Part shown: piece after piece, positions 35,459 through 47,411 of the stretch
How positions within the stretch are numbered: position 1 is the stretch's first letter
Layout: each line of letters starts with the position of its first letter
Assembly (NCBI GenBank): GCA_007449985.2
Contig: VIIQ02000002.1
Location: forward strand, 1,488,001-1,552,000
Direction of reading: 5' to 3'
Source of the DNA: Desmodesmus armatus
Lineage: Eukaryota > Chlorophyta > Chlorophyceae > Sphaeropleales > Scenedesmaceae
Length of the DNA stretch: 64,000 nt
The notes under the pieces: model-generated
Told to the model about the DNA's origin: nothing
Databases searched by the model: none
The model's input: only the letters and a program-made list of their open reading frames with translations
Translations under genes and position numbers: made by a program

Positions 35459-36972
35459 CAGCACAGCGGCCCTACACAGCCTGACTGCAGCACAGGCCCC
35501 ACCTGGGCAGCCAGGCAGTGGCACTCATTGTTATTTGATTTTTCCACCAGGGGCCAGCCGCCAGGGTAGCCCCCACTGGTGCCACTGCAGACCATGCCAT
35601 ACACATGGCTGAAGTGGTGTTTCATTCCCGGCGGCTGGGCGGTCACTCGCACTTGGGGTGCTGATCCTAATGCACAGCAGCAGCAGCAGTATAGAGAGCG
35701 CTTGGGCTGCTGCAGGTGGTAGCTGTGCAGTTTGGTGCCGCTGTGGGAATGCTGGCCGTTGGGTCACCGCAAGGCGTGTCCTGCACTTGTACTGCTCTCT
35801 GCAGGACCGCGGCGCTGCTGTTGTGTACTGCATAGTATGTGTTGCTCCTGCATATGTGTACATGAGTGTGGGTATGTGTACACACGCAACATGCATACTC
35901 TACTGATGGTTTGGTGGTGGGGATCATTTTCAGTGCAGGTAGCAATGCAGCTGCAGGGTGCCTGCTCAATACCCCTACATCAGAGCTGTGCGCACTATAG
36001 TTTCTGTAGAGTTCCTGAGACTGTGTGCTCTGGTGCTGCAAGGCATGGCAAGCAAGCTGCATGGATGCGACTTTGAAATCAGTTTGGGCTTCCTTCAGAG
36101 TGGATGAATCTGATTCATCCAGGATGATACATGCACTGCACTGGTGGTTGGCCACTGACTGAGATGCCCCTCTGCACCCTGTGTTTACTTGGACATGTGA
36201 ACAATTGCTGTGTGCAGTGGCATACACTAGGGCGCTGAAAATATGCTGAAGCCATGGGTTGCGCACAAGCTGATGCAGCTGTGCCTGGCTCAACTGACAA
36301 TGGCTGCAGGCACTGAACTGGCCTGTCATGATAGCTGCAAATGCAAAGCGCTATGTGCTACCAGCAACACAGATGTCAGCATCCAGACTGTATGCACTGT
36401 GTTACAAGGCAACACGACTATGCTCATAAATTTTCAACCTGACCCAACATAAGGACAATCTCCGATCCTCACGAAGGTTAACAGGCAGTTGGCCACATGA
36501 CAGTAGACTCCCCACACCCACATGCTGGCATCAACAGGCTGCTTTTCAGCAGCGCCACCATCCACACCCAGATTGGGAGTTGAACAGAGCCGCATGACTG
36601 CTGCACACACATTTGAGTTGACTGCCCGCGCTGTCCCTGCATCTGCACAGCCATGCAGCATTGCCTCGCATAGCATGATCAACCTCAAAGCAAAGTGCAT
36701 CTGTGCAGTGCTTTAGGTTGACCCCAGCAGCCAGGTGTGGCACACACCTGAGACCACAAAAATAAATAACACACGATGCACTTCATGCAAGAGGAGGATC
36801 ATACCCTGAGCCATGAATGCTGTGTCCAAACATTGCAACCCATTTCCCCGTGGATGTGAATACCAAGGCAAAGCCAGCCAGTGTGCGCCAGGACCCCCTT
36901 GTACAACCAATGCGCCCACCGCTGCACCCAGCACAACCACCGCCTGGCGCCTGAACATCAGCTGCAAGCAGC
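35459..36972. other. Convergent intergenic region, no gene recognised
   Basis: 1.5 kb between the Hikeshi stop and the Cys-rich gene A stop. Only overlapping motif-free frames. TTACA (minus-strand TGTAA) near 36401 could serve gene A. Confidence 0.4.
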
Positions 36973-38669
36973 TTAGTAGTCGCCAGTCTTGCGCAGGATG
37001 AAGTCAAAGGTGAAGGGCCTGGCGATGAACTGGTTGGGGCCAGGCTTGATGGGCGTTGCATTGTTGTCGATGTCGACGTTGCCGATCCACTGCATCTTGC
37101 CCTCCTTGTAGGCCACCTTCTTGCTGCAGCTCACAACCTGGACATAGCCAGTGAAGATGCGAGCGCGGCCTGCAGAAACAAGCAAGCAGTAGGCACCAGA
37201 GCGGGAGAGGGTGATTGCTGGAGTCATGGTGTCTGGGCAAGTGCTTGCAGCCATGTTGGTATTGCTGGAAGCAAAGCTTCAGTGTATGCCAGCAGGCTGA
37301 AAAGGCATGCATTGAGCCCTCTTGACGGACAGTTCCAATCACCCGGTTTGCCAAAATGAAAACATGTCACCAACGGGAATTGAATGAACCAAGCACACCA
37401 CCAGGGAGCCAGGGACAGGCATTGCCACACACCTTGGTAGTAGTTACCCTCCTCCTCGTTCTTGTAGTAGGAGTCAGCTGAAGCAAGCTTGACTGGGTTG
37501 GTCTTGTCAGCAGGCTTCTGTGCAGGCTGGGTTGCAGGTGCCTTCTGTGCAAGCTTCCTCTCATCGAAGTTGTTCTGCTCGCAGTCATCATCCGAGACCC
37601 AGGTCTTTGTGTTGCCCAGGATGGCAGCTTCGGGGTCGAGGTAGGTCTGGCCCCAGCCCTTGAGCACCAGGTCGTCGCAGAGGGGCTCGCCACACTTCTC
37701 TGAGTCCTTCTTCAGCTCACAGGTCATCTCGTAGGTGCCCTCAAGTGTAACGCCATCTTCTGAAGTGATATCGTCAGGGTCTCCAATGAGGCGGTCCAGG
37801 GTCCACCAGCACCTGCCAACCTTGAGGTCATCAGGCAGGCGGAAGGTGTCTTGGTGCTTGTGGTAGCCCTCAGAGCAGCAGCCCACATCGGTCCTGAAGG
37901 TGTCAGGCAGCAGCAGGGGTGGTGGTCAAATTTGCAGCCAGCCAACTAGATTGTTGATGCACCAGTGTTGAACACATGCCACGTCCGCAAAGCTTTTGTG
38001 CAAGACGTCAAGCCACACAGGCAATGCGACAACAAAACCACAGCAGCATCTTTGTGAAGAGCAAGTCGCGCGCTATCATAGGTACTCCAAAAACCCACAA
38101 GACAGAGTTTGTGAATGCAGCTGCAGAGACCAGGCTTGAAATTCACACTCAGAGAACTGTCATCCCCGAGAGGTCCTTCCTTTGTAAGTACTGTGACCGC
38201 ATAGACATCAGCAGCAGCACTCATCTGTCCATCTCACAATAGACCCCCCCCCTCTCATATGCTACCTGCGATACTTACTCCCAGTAAACATGATTGAAGG
38301 TGTTGGTCTGAGCGCACTTCTCGTAGGTGAGGGCCCTCAGGCAGACACCTACATGAGCAGGACAGGAGCTAACCACTCAACCACCTCCGACAGTTGACTT
38401 CGCTGTGTGTCATGTCGACGTGCCAGCCTCTCGCACTGCTTCATCGCGAGTCCTTACATTACAGCATTGTCCATTGCCCAGGAAAATGACCTACCCTGCA
38501 GCTCAGACTCTTCATAGCCATAGCCTTCAGAGGCCACCTTGGCCTTGCCGCTCTTTGCCTCCATGAAGTCCTTGAACATGACGGGGTGCGACTTCGTCTG
38601 GCCCTCCACTGCTAGGGCGCAGAGTGCCAGCAGCAGGAGCCCTGCACCGGCCATTGCGCGAGGGGCCAT
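36973..38669 (-). CDS. Secreted Cys-rich protein, family member A
   Basis: Four exons downward: 38495-38669, 38279-38348, 37433-37893 and 36973-37169 (TAA), phase-consistent, 300 residues. ATG at 38669 starts M-A-P-R-A-M-A-G-A-G-L-L-L-L-A-L-C, a signal peptide ending near V-E-G|Q. Then a short Lys/Glu-rich part, a Cys-bearing exon-2 segment (V-C-L-R-A-L-T-Y-E-K-C), and the family core V-G-C-C-S-E-G-Y-H-K-H-Q-D followed by L-P-D-D-L-K-V-G-R-C-W-W. Then T-C-E-L-K-K-D-S-E-K-C and G-E-P-L-C-D-D-L-V-L-K-G, a Lys/Pro/Ala linker, and a C-terminal module with V-V-S-C-S-K-K-V-A-Y-K-E-G-K-M-Q, ending R-K-T-G-D-Y. The same core occurs in members B and C. I do not recognise the family. The even Cys pattern suggests disulphide bonds in an extracellular or wall protein. 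Confidence 0.82.
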
Positions 38670-40124
38670 GCTGCTAGTTGGATGCACGCGGTGATAACGG
38701 AAAGGCTCTTGATGTATTGTCAATATGTCCTGGTGCTAAGTGGAAGAGGGCTGAGCAGACAGCTTAAAGTCGGTCAAAACTGACCGCTCGGTCACAAACA
38801 GTCAGGTCTTCTGACCACGGCAAAGTGGCGCTGATATGTTAGGCGTACATCATAATAGCTCAAAGGCATGCTGCTTCTCTTTACTAATGACGTACATCTC
38901 CCGACTTGTCAGCATTTGGTGCCGTCCTTTGTATTATGTTCACACTACTCCGTGAGCTACAAAGAAATTATGAAAAACGTGTACAGCAGCTATATGAACG
39001 AGCTGCAACGGGCAAAGGCTTCACAATTCCAGACCAGCGGTTTGACTTCCTTTGACCATGAAATCTGAGAGTCGCTGTGCAGTAATTTCTGTCAGATCAA
39101 AATGCAAAGGCCGTGCGAGGCGTGTCCCTATTGTCCCCATTCTAGGATTCCATGAACATGGTGACATACAGATACCAGCAACATATCATAGGCAACATGA
39201 TATGATGCCAAGCATGACGGTTCGACCCGCTCAAGTCTCTGTCTTTAAATCAAACTTACAGCCCAACCTGGTTTCACTCTGGAATGGCGACAAGAGGCGA
39301 GCGTTTCATAACTGGAGAACAACTGGAGGACACTTCGAAGTGTCCTGAATTCAGATCTGTGTGCTGGATCAGTGGTGTTGGGCTGGGGGGCCTCTGAAAT
39401 AATATTTCGATGTATGCATCAATGCACAGCCCAGTTGAAGCTTAATGCTTCTACCCATACCCCCATCGTAATGTGGAGACAGCCATTCGGCCGCCGTCAC
39501 GGCGTGAGCTGTGGTAGTGGGGACAGTGAGGATTTGACAGAGAGCTACTGGCTTGCGCCATGATCATGATGTAGTACTCGTATCAGCACCACTAGTATGT
39601 GCTGCGACAGCCCAAGCGATACAGCCAGCCCCCTGAGGACACCCAGGTTACATGCACGTCACAGCTGCAGCTACAGCTATACGCCTACAGCTGCAGCTAC
39701 AGCTTGACGCCAACAGGAATGGCTATTCAACAATGGGGAGCTTGCCAGGAAAGAAGACAGGGGGGTGGGGGTGCAAGCAGTGCAACACCAAAATCTGTCT
39801 GCCAGCGGCCGCGAAAGAGAGTGACAACTCATAAGTCACTGTGCAAGCAGGAAGGAAACACAAGCACCTGGTGCCACTTGTGACTCCCACACCCTCAAGC
39901 ACACAGCACACCACACCAATGCACCACATACCAGCAGGAACAGACCTGCAGCTTTGACTGAGACACAAACACGCAGGACTTCCCACCATACTGGCATAAC
40001 AGAGTGTGCTGAGGCAAAGCCCAGCTAACATATCACGAGGAGACACAAGCAGCACTCATTACGTTTTCAGCACCTGCCCACCAACAATTGAAACAGCCAA
40101 CAACAATTATTTGCTGCGAGCAGC
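38670..40124. other. Intergenic region between Cys-rich genes A and B
   Basis: 1.45 kb. It holds the promoter of gene A on its left and the 3' UTR of gene B on its right. At 39659-39705 a CAGCTGCAGCTACAGCT-type motif is repeated. The left part is AT-richer than the genes. No coding exon was found. Confidence 0.45.
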
Positions 40125-42259
40125 TTAGTAGTCTCCAGACTTGCGCAGGACAAAGTCCATAACGTAAGGCCTGGCAATGAACTGATCGGGGCTGGGCTTG
40201 ATGGGCTCGGCAGTGCCCTCATCATAGATGTAGTAGTTGTTGACACCCTGCATCTTGCCCTCCTTGTAGGCCACCTTCTTGCTGCAGCTGATGATCTGCA
40301 CGTGGCCATCAAGGACGTATGCACTGCCTGCACTCGCACAGCAGTAACAGGCACAGCACAGGCAAGGTGTCAGTTGGTGCCTTTGCAACTCCACTACACC
40401 ACAAGGGTGGCAGTGCGCACTGTTTTCTCGAGCACTGTTTGCAAGCTGCAAGACGGCATGGCAGCGCAGTAAACTGTCAGGCATGCAGCGCCAGCAGAGG
40501 CGCAGTGGCAGCGGCTGGCAGCACCACCAGTGGGGTGGACCAGCACTTGCTGGTAGAGGCTAGAAAGTTGCTAGTTGAGGCACAACAAAGCTGCTGGTGG
40601 AGGCACAGCATGCTGCTCCTTGCACACGGCTGCTGCAACAGCTGTTTGGCATGCACACTCCAACAACACCGCATGGGTTGGGGTGAGGGTTTAGGTCTAG
40701 GGTTTAGGGTTAACCCGGACCAGCGGCACACACCTAGCCAGTACTCAGCCTGGTGCTCGTCCTCAAGGTAGTACTCGGCTGAAGAAAGCTTGGTGGGGTT
40801 GGTGGGGGCACGCTGCTCCGCAGGCTTACGCACATGCGCCTGTACAGGCGCAAAAGGCTTCTGTGTTGGCTGGGTATCATGATGCTCCTGTGGGGGCTGC
40901 GTTGCAGGCTGAGCTGGCCGCTGTGCAGGCTCAGAGGGCTTCTGAGCAGGCTTCTGTTGGCGCTGTGCAGGCTTCCTTGGGGGCTGCTGTGTGTGCTCAA
41001 CTGGCCGCGGTGTGGGGCCCGCAGGCTTCTCTGCAGGTTTGGCAAGTTTCTGTGGGGGTTGGGCAGGCTTCATTGGGGGCTGCTGTGTGTGCTCAACTGG
41101 CCTCTGGGTGGGTTCCGCAGGCTTCTGTGCAGGCCCCGCAGGCTCCTGTGGGGGCTGCTGGGCGGGTGCAGTACGCTTCTGCTCAGGCTCAACAACCTGC
41201 TGTACTGGCTGAGCAGGCTTCAGTTCAAGGGGGTTCTGAGCGCGCCTCCGGCGATAGCCGCATTCTGTTGGGATCTGTGGCTTGCCCATAATGGCGGCAT
41301 TGGGGACTTTATAATACCTGCCGGAGCCCTTGAGCACGAGATCATCGCAAAGGGGCTCGCCACACCTCTCTGACTGCTCCTCCAGCTCACAGGTCATGTC
41401 GTAGGTGCCCAAGAGCTGAACTTCGTCTGAAACTGCCTCTAGACCGTTGCTTTGAACGGTCCACCAGCACCTGCCAACCTTGAGGTCGTCAGGCAGGCGG
41501 AAGGTGTCTTGGTGCTTGTGGTAGCCCTTAGAGCAGCAGCCCACATCGGTCCTGCAGTTGTCAGGCAGCCAAAAAGTGAATACGATGCAATTGGTCACGA
41601 ACTCACTAACAGTCACACTGTATCGTGCATGCTGTAGCACAATCACGTCTGGCCTTGCCCCAGCACACTGTAGCAGTTCTGGTTCTAAACCTCATCCCTC
41701 ATGTCGATTCTTTCTGGGAATTGGACAATAGCAAGCTCGAGAGCGGTTGCAGTGTATGAAGCTTATGCATGATGTGGATGTTTGATGACCAGCAGAACAG
41801 GCACGCATGGCCTACTGTCCTGGCCCCCACCCCTGTTCAACTGCCTGCAGCTGAGCAGTAGCCGAATCACTCCTGAGAACCAAGAGTGACAGGACAAGCC
41901 ACTTACTCATAGTATTCAAATCCTGAGGCAGGCACCTGCAAAGAGCCAGGGCTCATCAGTCAACTAAAGCTACTGTTTCAGTGTAGACGTTACGATTACT
42001 CTGCACCACCTCAATGAGCAACCCATCGCTTCGATTACGTGTATGTGACGTATGTAAGTGTACTGGAGAGCGTACAGGCAGGTACCCTACCTTGCAGCTC
42101 GGACTCCGCGTAGTCGTTGTAGCTGTCTACCTTTGCCTTTCCGCTCTTCACTTCCATCCATTTACTGAAATCTGTCAGCAACGATTGTTTTTGTTCCTGG
42201 GCTGATGTGATACAGGCTGCCAGCAGCAAAGCTGCAACGACCATCAAGCGAGGGGCCAT
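40125..42259 (-). CDS. Secreted Cys-rich protein, family member B, with extensin-like insertion
   Basis: Exons downward: 42091-42259, 41907-41922 (16-base microexon, inferred), 40734-41551 and 40125-40327 (TAA); phase closes, giving 401 residues. ATG at 42259 opens M-A-P-R-L-M-V-V-A-A-L-L-L-A, a signal peptide cleaved near T-S-A-Q. It shares with member A the segment K-S-G-K-A-K-V near the N-terminus, the core V-G-C-C-S-K-G-Y-H-K-H-Q-D and W-W, G-E-P-L-C-D-D-L-V-L-K-G, and the end module S-C-S-K-K-V-A-Y-K-E-G-K-M-Q. Unlike A, the linker is enlarged to about 120 residues of P-A-Q-x-P / Q-K-P-A repeats, including twice P-V-E-H-T-Q-Q-P-P. That looks like a hydroxyproline-rich, O-glycosylated wall-protein stalk. 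Exon 2 of A has no intact equivalent here: the orthologous acceptor gives a stop, and the next AG gives the microexon. Confidence 0.8.
40687..40716. repeat. Interstitial telomere-like repeat 1
   Basis: Degenerate TTTAGGG units in the last intron of Cys-rich gene B, close to the donor of exon 40734-41551. Confidence 0.75.
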
Positions 42260-43531
42260 GCTGCGTAGCTGCTAAACCAAATCTGCGTTAAGTTCGACTT
42301 ATGCTTCCGTAAGAAAAGCTTTTGCAGCAGTCCTGGACAGTGAGCAGCCAGGCTTGGCACAGGGAAGCTGCGGTCAAACCTGCCCATGTACAAGCCAACG
42401 TACCTGGCGAAATACGTTCAGAATCGCGTACATTACGCTGCCAATTCCAAGCTTTGGCCCTGATCGCCGAAGCTACGCGCCGTCTTGACTGGGCCTTGTG
42501 CTGTCCACCCTGTACAGCTGGCAGTACTCCTCGGGCCTGTAGTAAGCGATCATCTGCCTGTACAGCAAAAGGTTTGGTCAGACGTCGACAGACGCAACTG
42601 CACCAACCCAGTTTGGCAGAAGTTTGACCACCCTCACATCCATCGGATCGGCAGCTTCGACGGCTTCAATTCACCTCAGATCACAGTCATCCAGGGGTAG
42701 TAAAGGCACTACCCCTTTTGCAATTCAGCCAAGTCACAGTCATCCAGGGCGATGCCCTTAGTCCCCATGCAGTCATGGGAGCCCACCACAGAAGAGGTTC
42801 TCACGCTCACATGGAGCGTGCTTGAGCAAGGTGATTCCGAGGTACACTCCAAGTCTGTACCGTACCGCCCCCTGCACCCTCTTGATGTTGACATGAAAGC
42901 CATGCTGACCAAGGGAGCCATGTCAGAAGCACGTCCAGGTGCACCTGGAACATGCACCGTAGTCTCGCAGCTAAGGGATTCGCGTACAGAGCCCCGTTGC
43001 GCAGCGGGAAGATACAAATTATTATCGATTGACCCAAAAACAATATTTTTGATACCCTTTGGTGCTGGCGTGACTGTCACAACTTGGCTTGAATCTGCCA
43101 GAACCACGTTGGTGCACCAAGTCCCCAGCACACTGTAGAAGTCATGGCACAGGCCAACACCAACCTGCAGCAGCGTGTCTATACACTAAAAGGTGTCCCT
43201 AAGAATTGTTTTGCATCAATCAGGGCGCCGTCAGTGCCCTGTAGATGCTCTGCTTACACAGAATGCAGCAAGGCCACTGGGACAGCCAGAGTATGACAGC
43301 TCCAGGCCTGCCCGCTGCCCATGAATTGGACATTCTGGGCCAAGTCTTGGGGCTGTCAGAATTGCTGGCATCTGAAACAAAACAATATAGCAGCATGCTT
43401 CTGCAGCATCTGCCCGCTGAATGCAGCAGCATATGTGCGTAGCAACACCACAGTAACATTTGCTACAGGAAGTACAAGCAACAGTACAGCAAAAAGGAAT
43501 GCAGCAAACACAACATAGGATTGAGTTCACA
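42260..43531. other. Intergenic region with one exon-like segment
   Basis: 1.27 kb between the start of gene B and the stop of GH38. At 42473-42557 (minus) an acceptor (CTGTACAG) is followed by a 27-codon frame with M-I-A-Y-Y-R-P-E-E-Y-C-Q-L-Y-R and a TAG; no partner exon was found. Two imperfect copies of CTGGATGACTGTGA (minus) lie near 42682-42694 and 42737-42750. The 42709-43138 open frames on both strands show no family motif. TTACA at 43252-43256 may be the GH38 polyadenylation signal. Confidence 0.35.
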
Positions 43532-45159
43532 CTAGCGCAGGCGCCCTGCACCCAGGCGTCCACGGCTCAGAAGTGGTCTGCTGAGTCGGGCGCCGCTGCC
43601 CTTCCCGCTCCCTGACACTCTGCGAGCAGTGCGCATGATAAGTGAGGCTACAGCCACAGCCGCCACACACAAGGGCAGCCGCCACAGCAAAACTATATGC
43701 CACGGTATGGCCCGCCTTGAGGGTGGGGCGTTGGCAGTCAAGTGCAAGCTCGACCCAGAAGGCTTGAGCGAATACGCCACTGCTGCTGCTGCTGCTGCTG
43801 AGTCGCCCGTGCGTTCTGCTGCTGTGTTGGCCAAAGCAGCAGCTGATGCTGCCCTGTTCGTTTGTAGTGCGGTGGAGGCTTGCCCCTGTGCCTGCTGCTG
43901 CGGCGGCTGAACAGGGTGCGCAATGCCCCCCGGGATGGTCTCGGCATTGTGTTGCCACATGGATGCTGCATTCGCTGAGCCATCAGCAGCGAGGGCCGTT
44001 CCTTGAAGTGCAGACACTGTTGCATCCGTTGCCTGCTTGGCAGCGCCGCCACCATCACCACCACCATACATTGCTGCTCCTGCTTTTGCTCCTCCTGCAG
44101 CTCCAGCTGCCACTGCTGACACAGGCACCGCTGCTGCTGCGGCTGCTGCTGCTGCTGCTGCTGGGCTTTCGTCGCTGCACGGCTGGAGCACCCCGTATGG
44201 CACAAAGGGTCCAGCAGCCGGGCCCTGGCGCCGAACAGTCACAAGGAAGCTTCGGACCTGCATGCATGCAGGTTGTTGGGGCGAGAGGTTGTACACGTGC
44301 ACACTTTGACTATCCTGGCGAGAGTGTCATGGTGTGACTGCGCATGCGCGTGGAAGCCCTCACATACATTTGACACACCACCTAGTGGTGTGCTGACACC
44401 TTTGGGGAGCACACCTGGCCGAAGCAATGCAGCCAGACTGTGCATGCAAACATGAGTAGATTTTCGAAATCTCTCTAGTCAGACGAGGGTGATAAGCACA
44501 CAAACCCCATTGGCGGTTGACTTGGCCCAAATGGTTGATGGCAATGTGACATGGGTGGGGGAAGAGACAAAGGGGCTCCTATAGCCACAGGAGAGGCGGT
44601 AGTACAGGTTCAGTAGAACAAAAATATGCTGTCGAAACAAACACACCAGATCAGATACTACCTTGTTAGTAACAAGTGGGACAGACACAGGTAGCCCACC
44701 TGCATAGGTGCCAGGGTGACAGGTGTGGCAGCGTCCATCGGCCCCACAACCCTGTTAAAGAGGAAACTGTAGCTCCCTGCCTCTGTCTCTGCTATGGCTG
44801 CTGTTGCACGGTCTGCTGCAGTCCCAGGAGGAGAGGTTCCCCTGCTGCTGCTGTTCCCGCCAACAGTTGGCCACAGTGCAGGGTCCCACTTTGTTATGCT
44901 GCCACCCAACGGCCAGCCTTTGAGGGCAGGTTGCAGATCCGACTCAGTCAACGCCCGCTGACCGCCAAATAGCGTCACTTCTCTGACGTCAACAACTGAC
45001 AGGCCTGGGTCCCACGCCGATACTGCCACATCGCTGCCTTGACTGCTACCCCAGTTGAAAAGGGTCCACAGGCTTTCAACAGAGGCTGTGTCACTGAGCG
45101 AGACTTGGGGTTGCTCCCCTGCTTGGGTGGTCTTTGCAGGGGGTGCCCTGCTGCTGGTG

Positions 45160-45191
<32 letters not shown>

Positions 45192-47373
45192 TGCATTGAA
45201 AGCGCCTCCTCGTCCTGCTGCTGCTGCTGGTGGTTGTGACAGGGGCACTTGGGTGTCCTCCCCTGCCTGGAAGGTGTTCACCAGCCTCACCAGCAGCGAG
45301 CTGCAGGAGCGCCACTGCAGGCTCAGCACATGGACATTGGACGGCAGCGACTGCCAGCGGCCGCTGCTGCTACTGCTGCCGCCACTGCCACCGCTGCTGC
45401 TGCTGCTGCTGCTGCCGCTCTTGTTGTCGCGTTCGCCGCCGCCGCTGCTGCTGCGGTGGCTGCGGCGATGGTGGCCATTTACATTGGTAGCAGCTGGGTT
45501 GGCAGCGCCTGCTGCTGTGGCTGTGGCTGCTGTGGCTGCTGCTGGCGGCTGCAGTGGTGCTTGTACAAAGGAGGAGGTCTCCCTGATGAATGTGCCTGGT
45601 GGTGGCAGGGGGCTGAAGGCCAGCTGTAGGGGGTCATTCAAGTACTGCTGGTGGTGGCGGGCATGCAGCTGCAACACATAACCCACAGCAGGAGCAGGAG
45701 CAAAAGCACGGCCACCAGTTTACTTATGTCAGCAAAGTACAGCGATGGGGGACTGGGCCACAAATGCGGCACTAGCCAACGAGCCACAAGCGAGATCGAG
45801 GAATGCAATGTGCGGCGGACATGCAGTCTGCATGCGCCCCAGTTTTCGGTATGAGACTGATAGCCTGACTGAAGGGGAGTTTGTGAAACGCGACTGGTCA
45901 ATGCAGCTGCAAATAGTACTGCCAGTGTGCTGATATTTCCCTCACCTGCACAGGATCTGCTGCTGCTGCTGCTGCTTTGCTTGGTGCAAAGCTGATGATG
46001 TGCCGGCCCAGTGCTGCGTTGGTGTCAATGAGGGGCTGGTCCATGCCCTTGCCATCATCGTTGGCACTGGACCTGTGTGTTGAAAAAGGAGATGCAACCA
46101 GTCATTTCAACTCTGCAGGACAGCCAGGATGTATTGTAAGAACGCAGGAGGGCACACACCTTGTCGTAGAGAGCCTCCAGATGTCAGCATAAAGGAAGGA
46201 GTTTACCTAGGTAGAGTTTTTGTGTGTTTTTGTGGGCATGTGCATAATGTTGTGTCAGCAGAGAGGGGGCACACGGGTCACACCAGAAGACACTCTCTAG
46301 GACAGTCAAACAGAGAAGCTTACGCCAGCATGCTTATCTGCAGGAAATGTGTCTGAAGCCCAGCTGTCCTTTCTGCCTGTTGCCCCAACCATCTCTGACT
46401 GGCTGCCATCTACCTCTCCTTCTAAGCACCCCCTGGCCCCAAGGCGCACCCCCCGCAGCCCCAGAGCTGCCCCCCCCCCCTCTGCCCGCCAGTCAAGCAC
46501 CCTCACCCCCCCCCCCCCCCCCGCGGGGATAAGTGCGGTTCCGGTTCCCCGTCTGGGTTTTGGTGCCAATGTACGCCGCTTCCCCAGGCGACCACAAATG
46601 TGCATCTTTCAAAACTGCGGTTGCCTAGCTGTCCTATTACCAAAAAAACGACTCGCGCTGACGCGTGTGACGCCCACCAGACGCCCCTTTCGAATCACAA
46701 TCGTTCCCCGAGTATAAGCAGCAGCCCGCTTACCTGTGCAGCAGCACGTCCAACTGTCCATCCTGTAGTGACGTTGCCCCCTGTGCCCTGTCTGTGGAGA
46801 GGTACAGCGAGCGAGGCGATGGGGAGGAGGCAGACCCCTCACGCTCACGCAGCAAGGCACCTGCAGGACAGACAAACAAAGACGAACAGATCTTGCAGCC
46901 ATGTGTTTGTGTTCTGCATCGCACTGTCCTGCACTTGCATGTCTTACATCCCCCGTAGTGAACGCCTCCCTCTCCCTACAAGAGCTTGGCATCAAAGCAC
47001 AGTATCACACCCTACACCTGCAGTTATGGTGTCAGACCTGCTCACTGATGTTGCCATGCTTGTCCTCGATAAGCCGCCAAATGCCGCATTTGGGCGGCGC
47101 ACAGCAGCACTGGGTGAATATCAGTGCCACTTACGAAGCCGCTGCTGCAGGCTGCCATGTCCAGCTGCTCCTCTTTAACTGTGGCAACAGTAACATCACC
47201 AAGCAGTAGCAAGTTGCAGCCGCAGTGATAGCTACTGCAAGGCCCGCCCACCTGTTGTGATGGGGTAGATGTTGGCGGGTAGGTAAGAATCCTTCAAATC
47301 GTAGCTGGGTCTGTAGCCCAGCCGCCGCTGCTGCCACTCAAGGCCATTGGCGTCAGTGTACCACACACCCCCT

Positions 47374-47411
<38 letters not shown>

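Noticed and set aside
42709..43138. Possible retroelement-derived protease or Gag fragment (open on both strands)
   Set aside because: No aspartic-protease, zinc-knuckle or integrase motif could be found, and both strands are equally open.
45055..45681. Plus-strand Leu/Ala-rich frame of about 200 codons
   Set aside because: It lies opposite a confirmed GH38 exon and is the reverse reading of its repeat-coded linkers.
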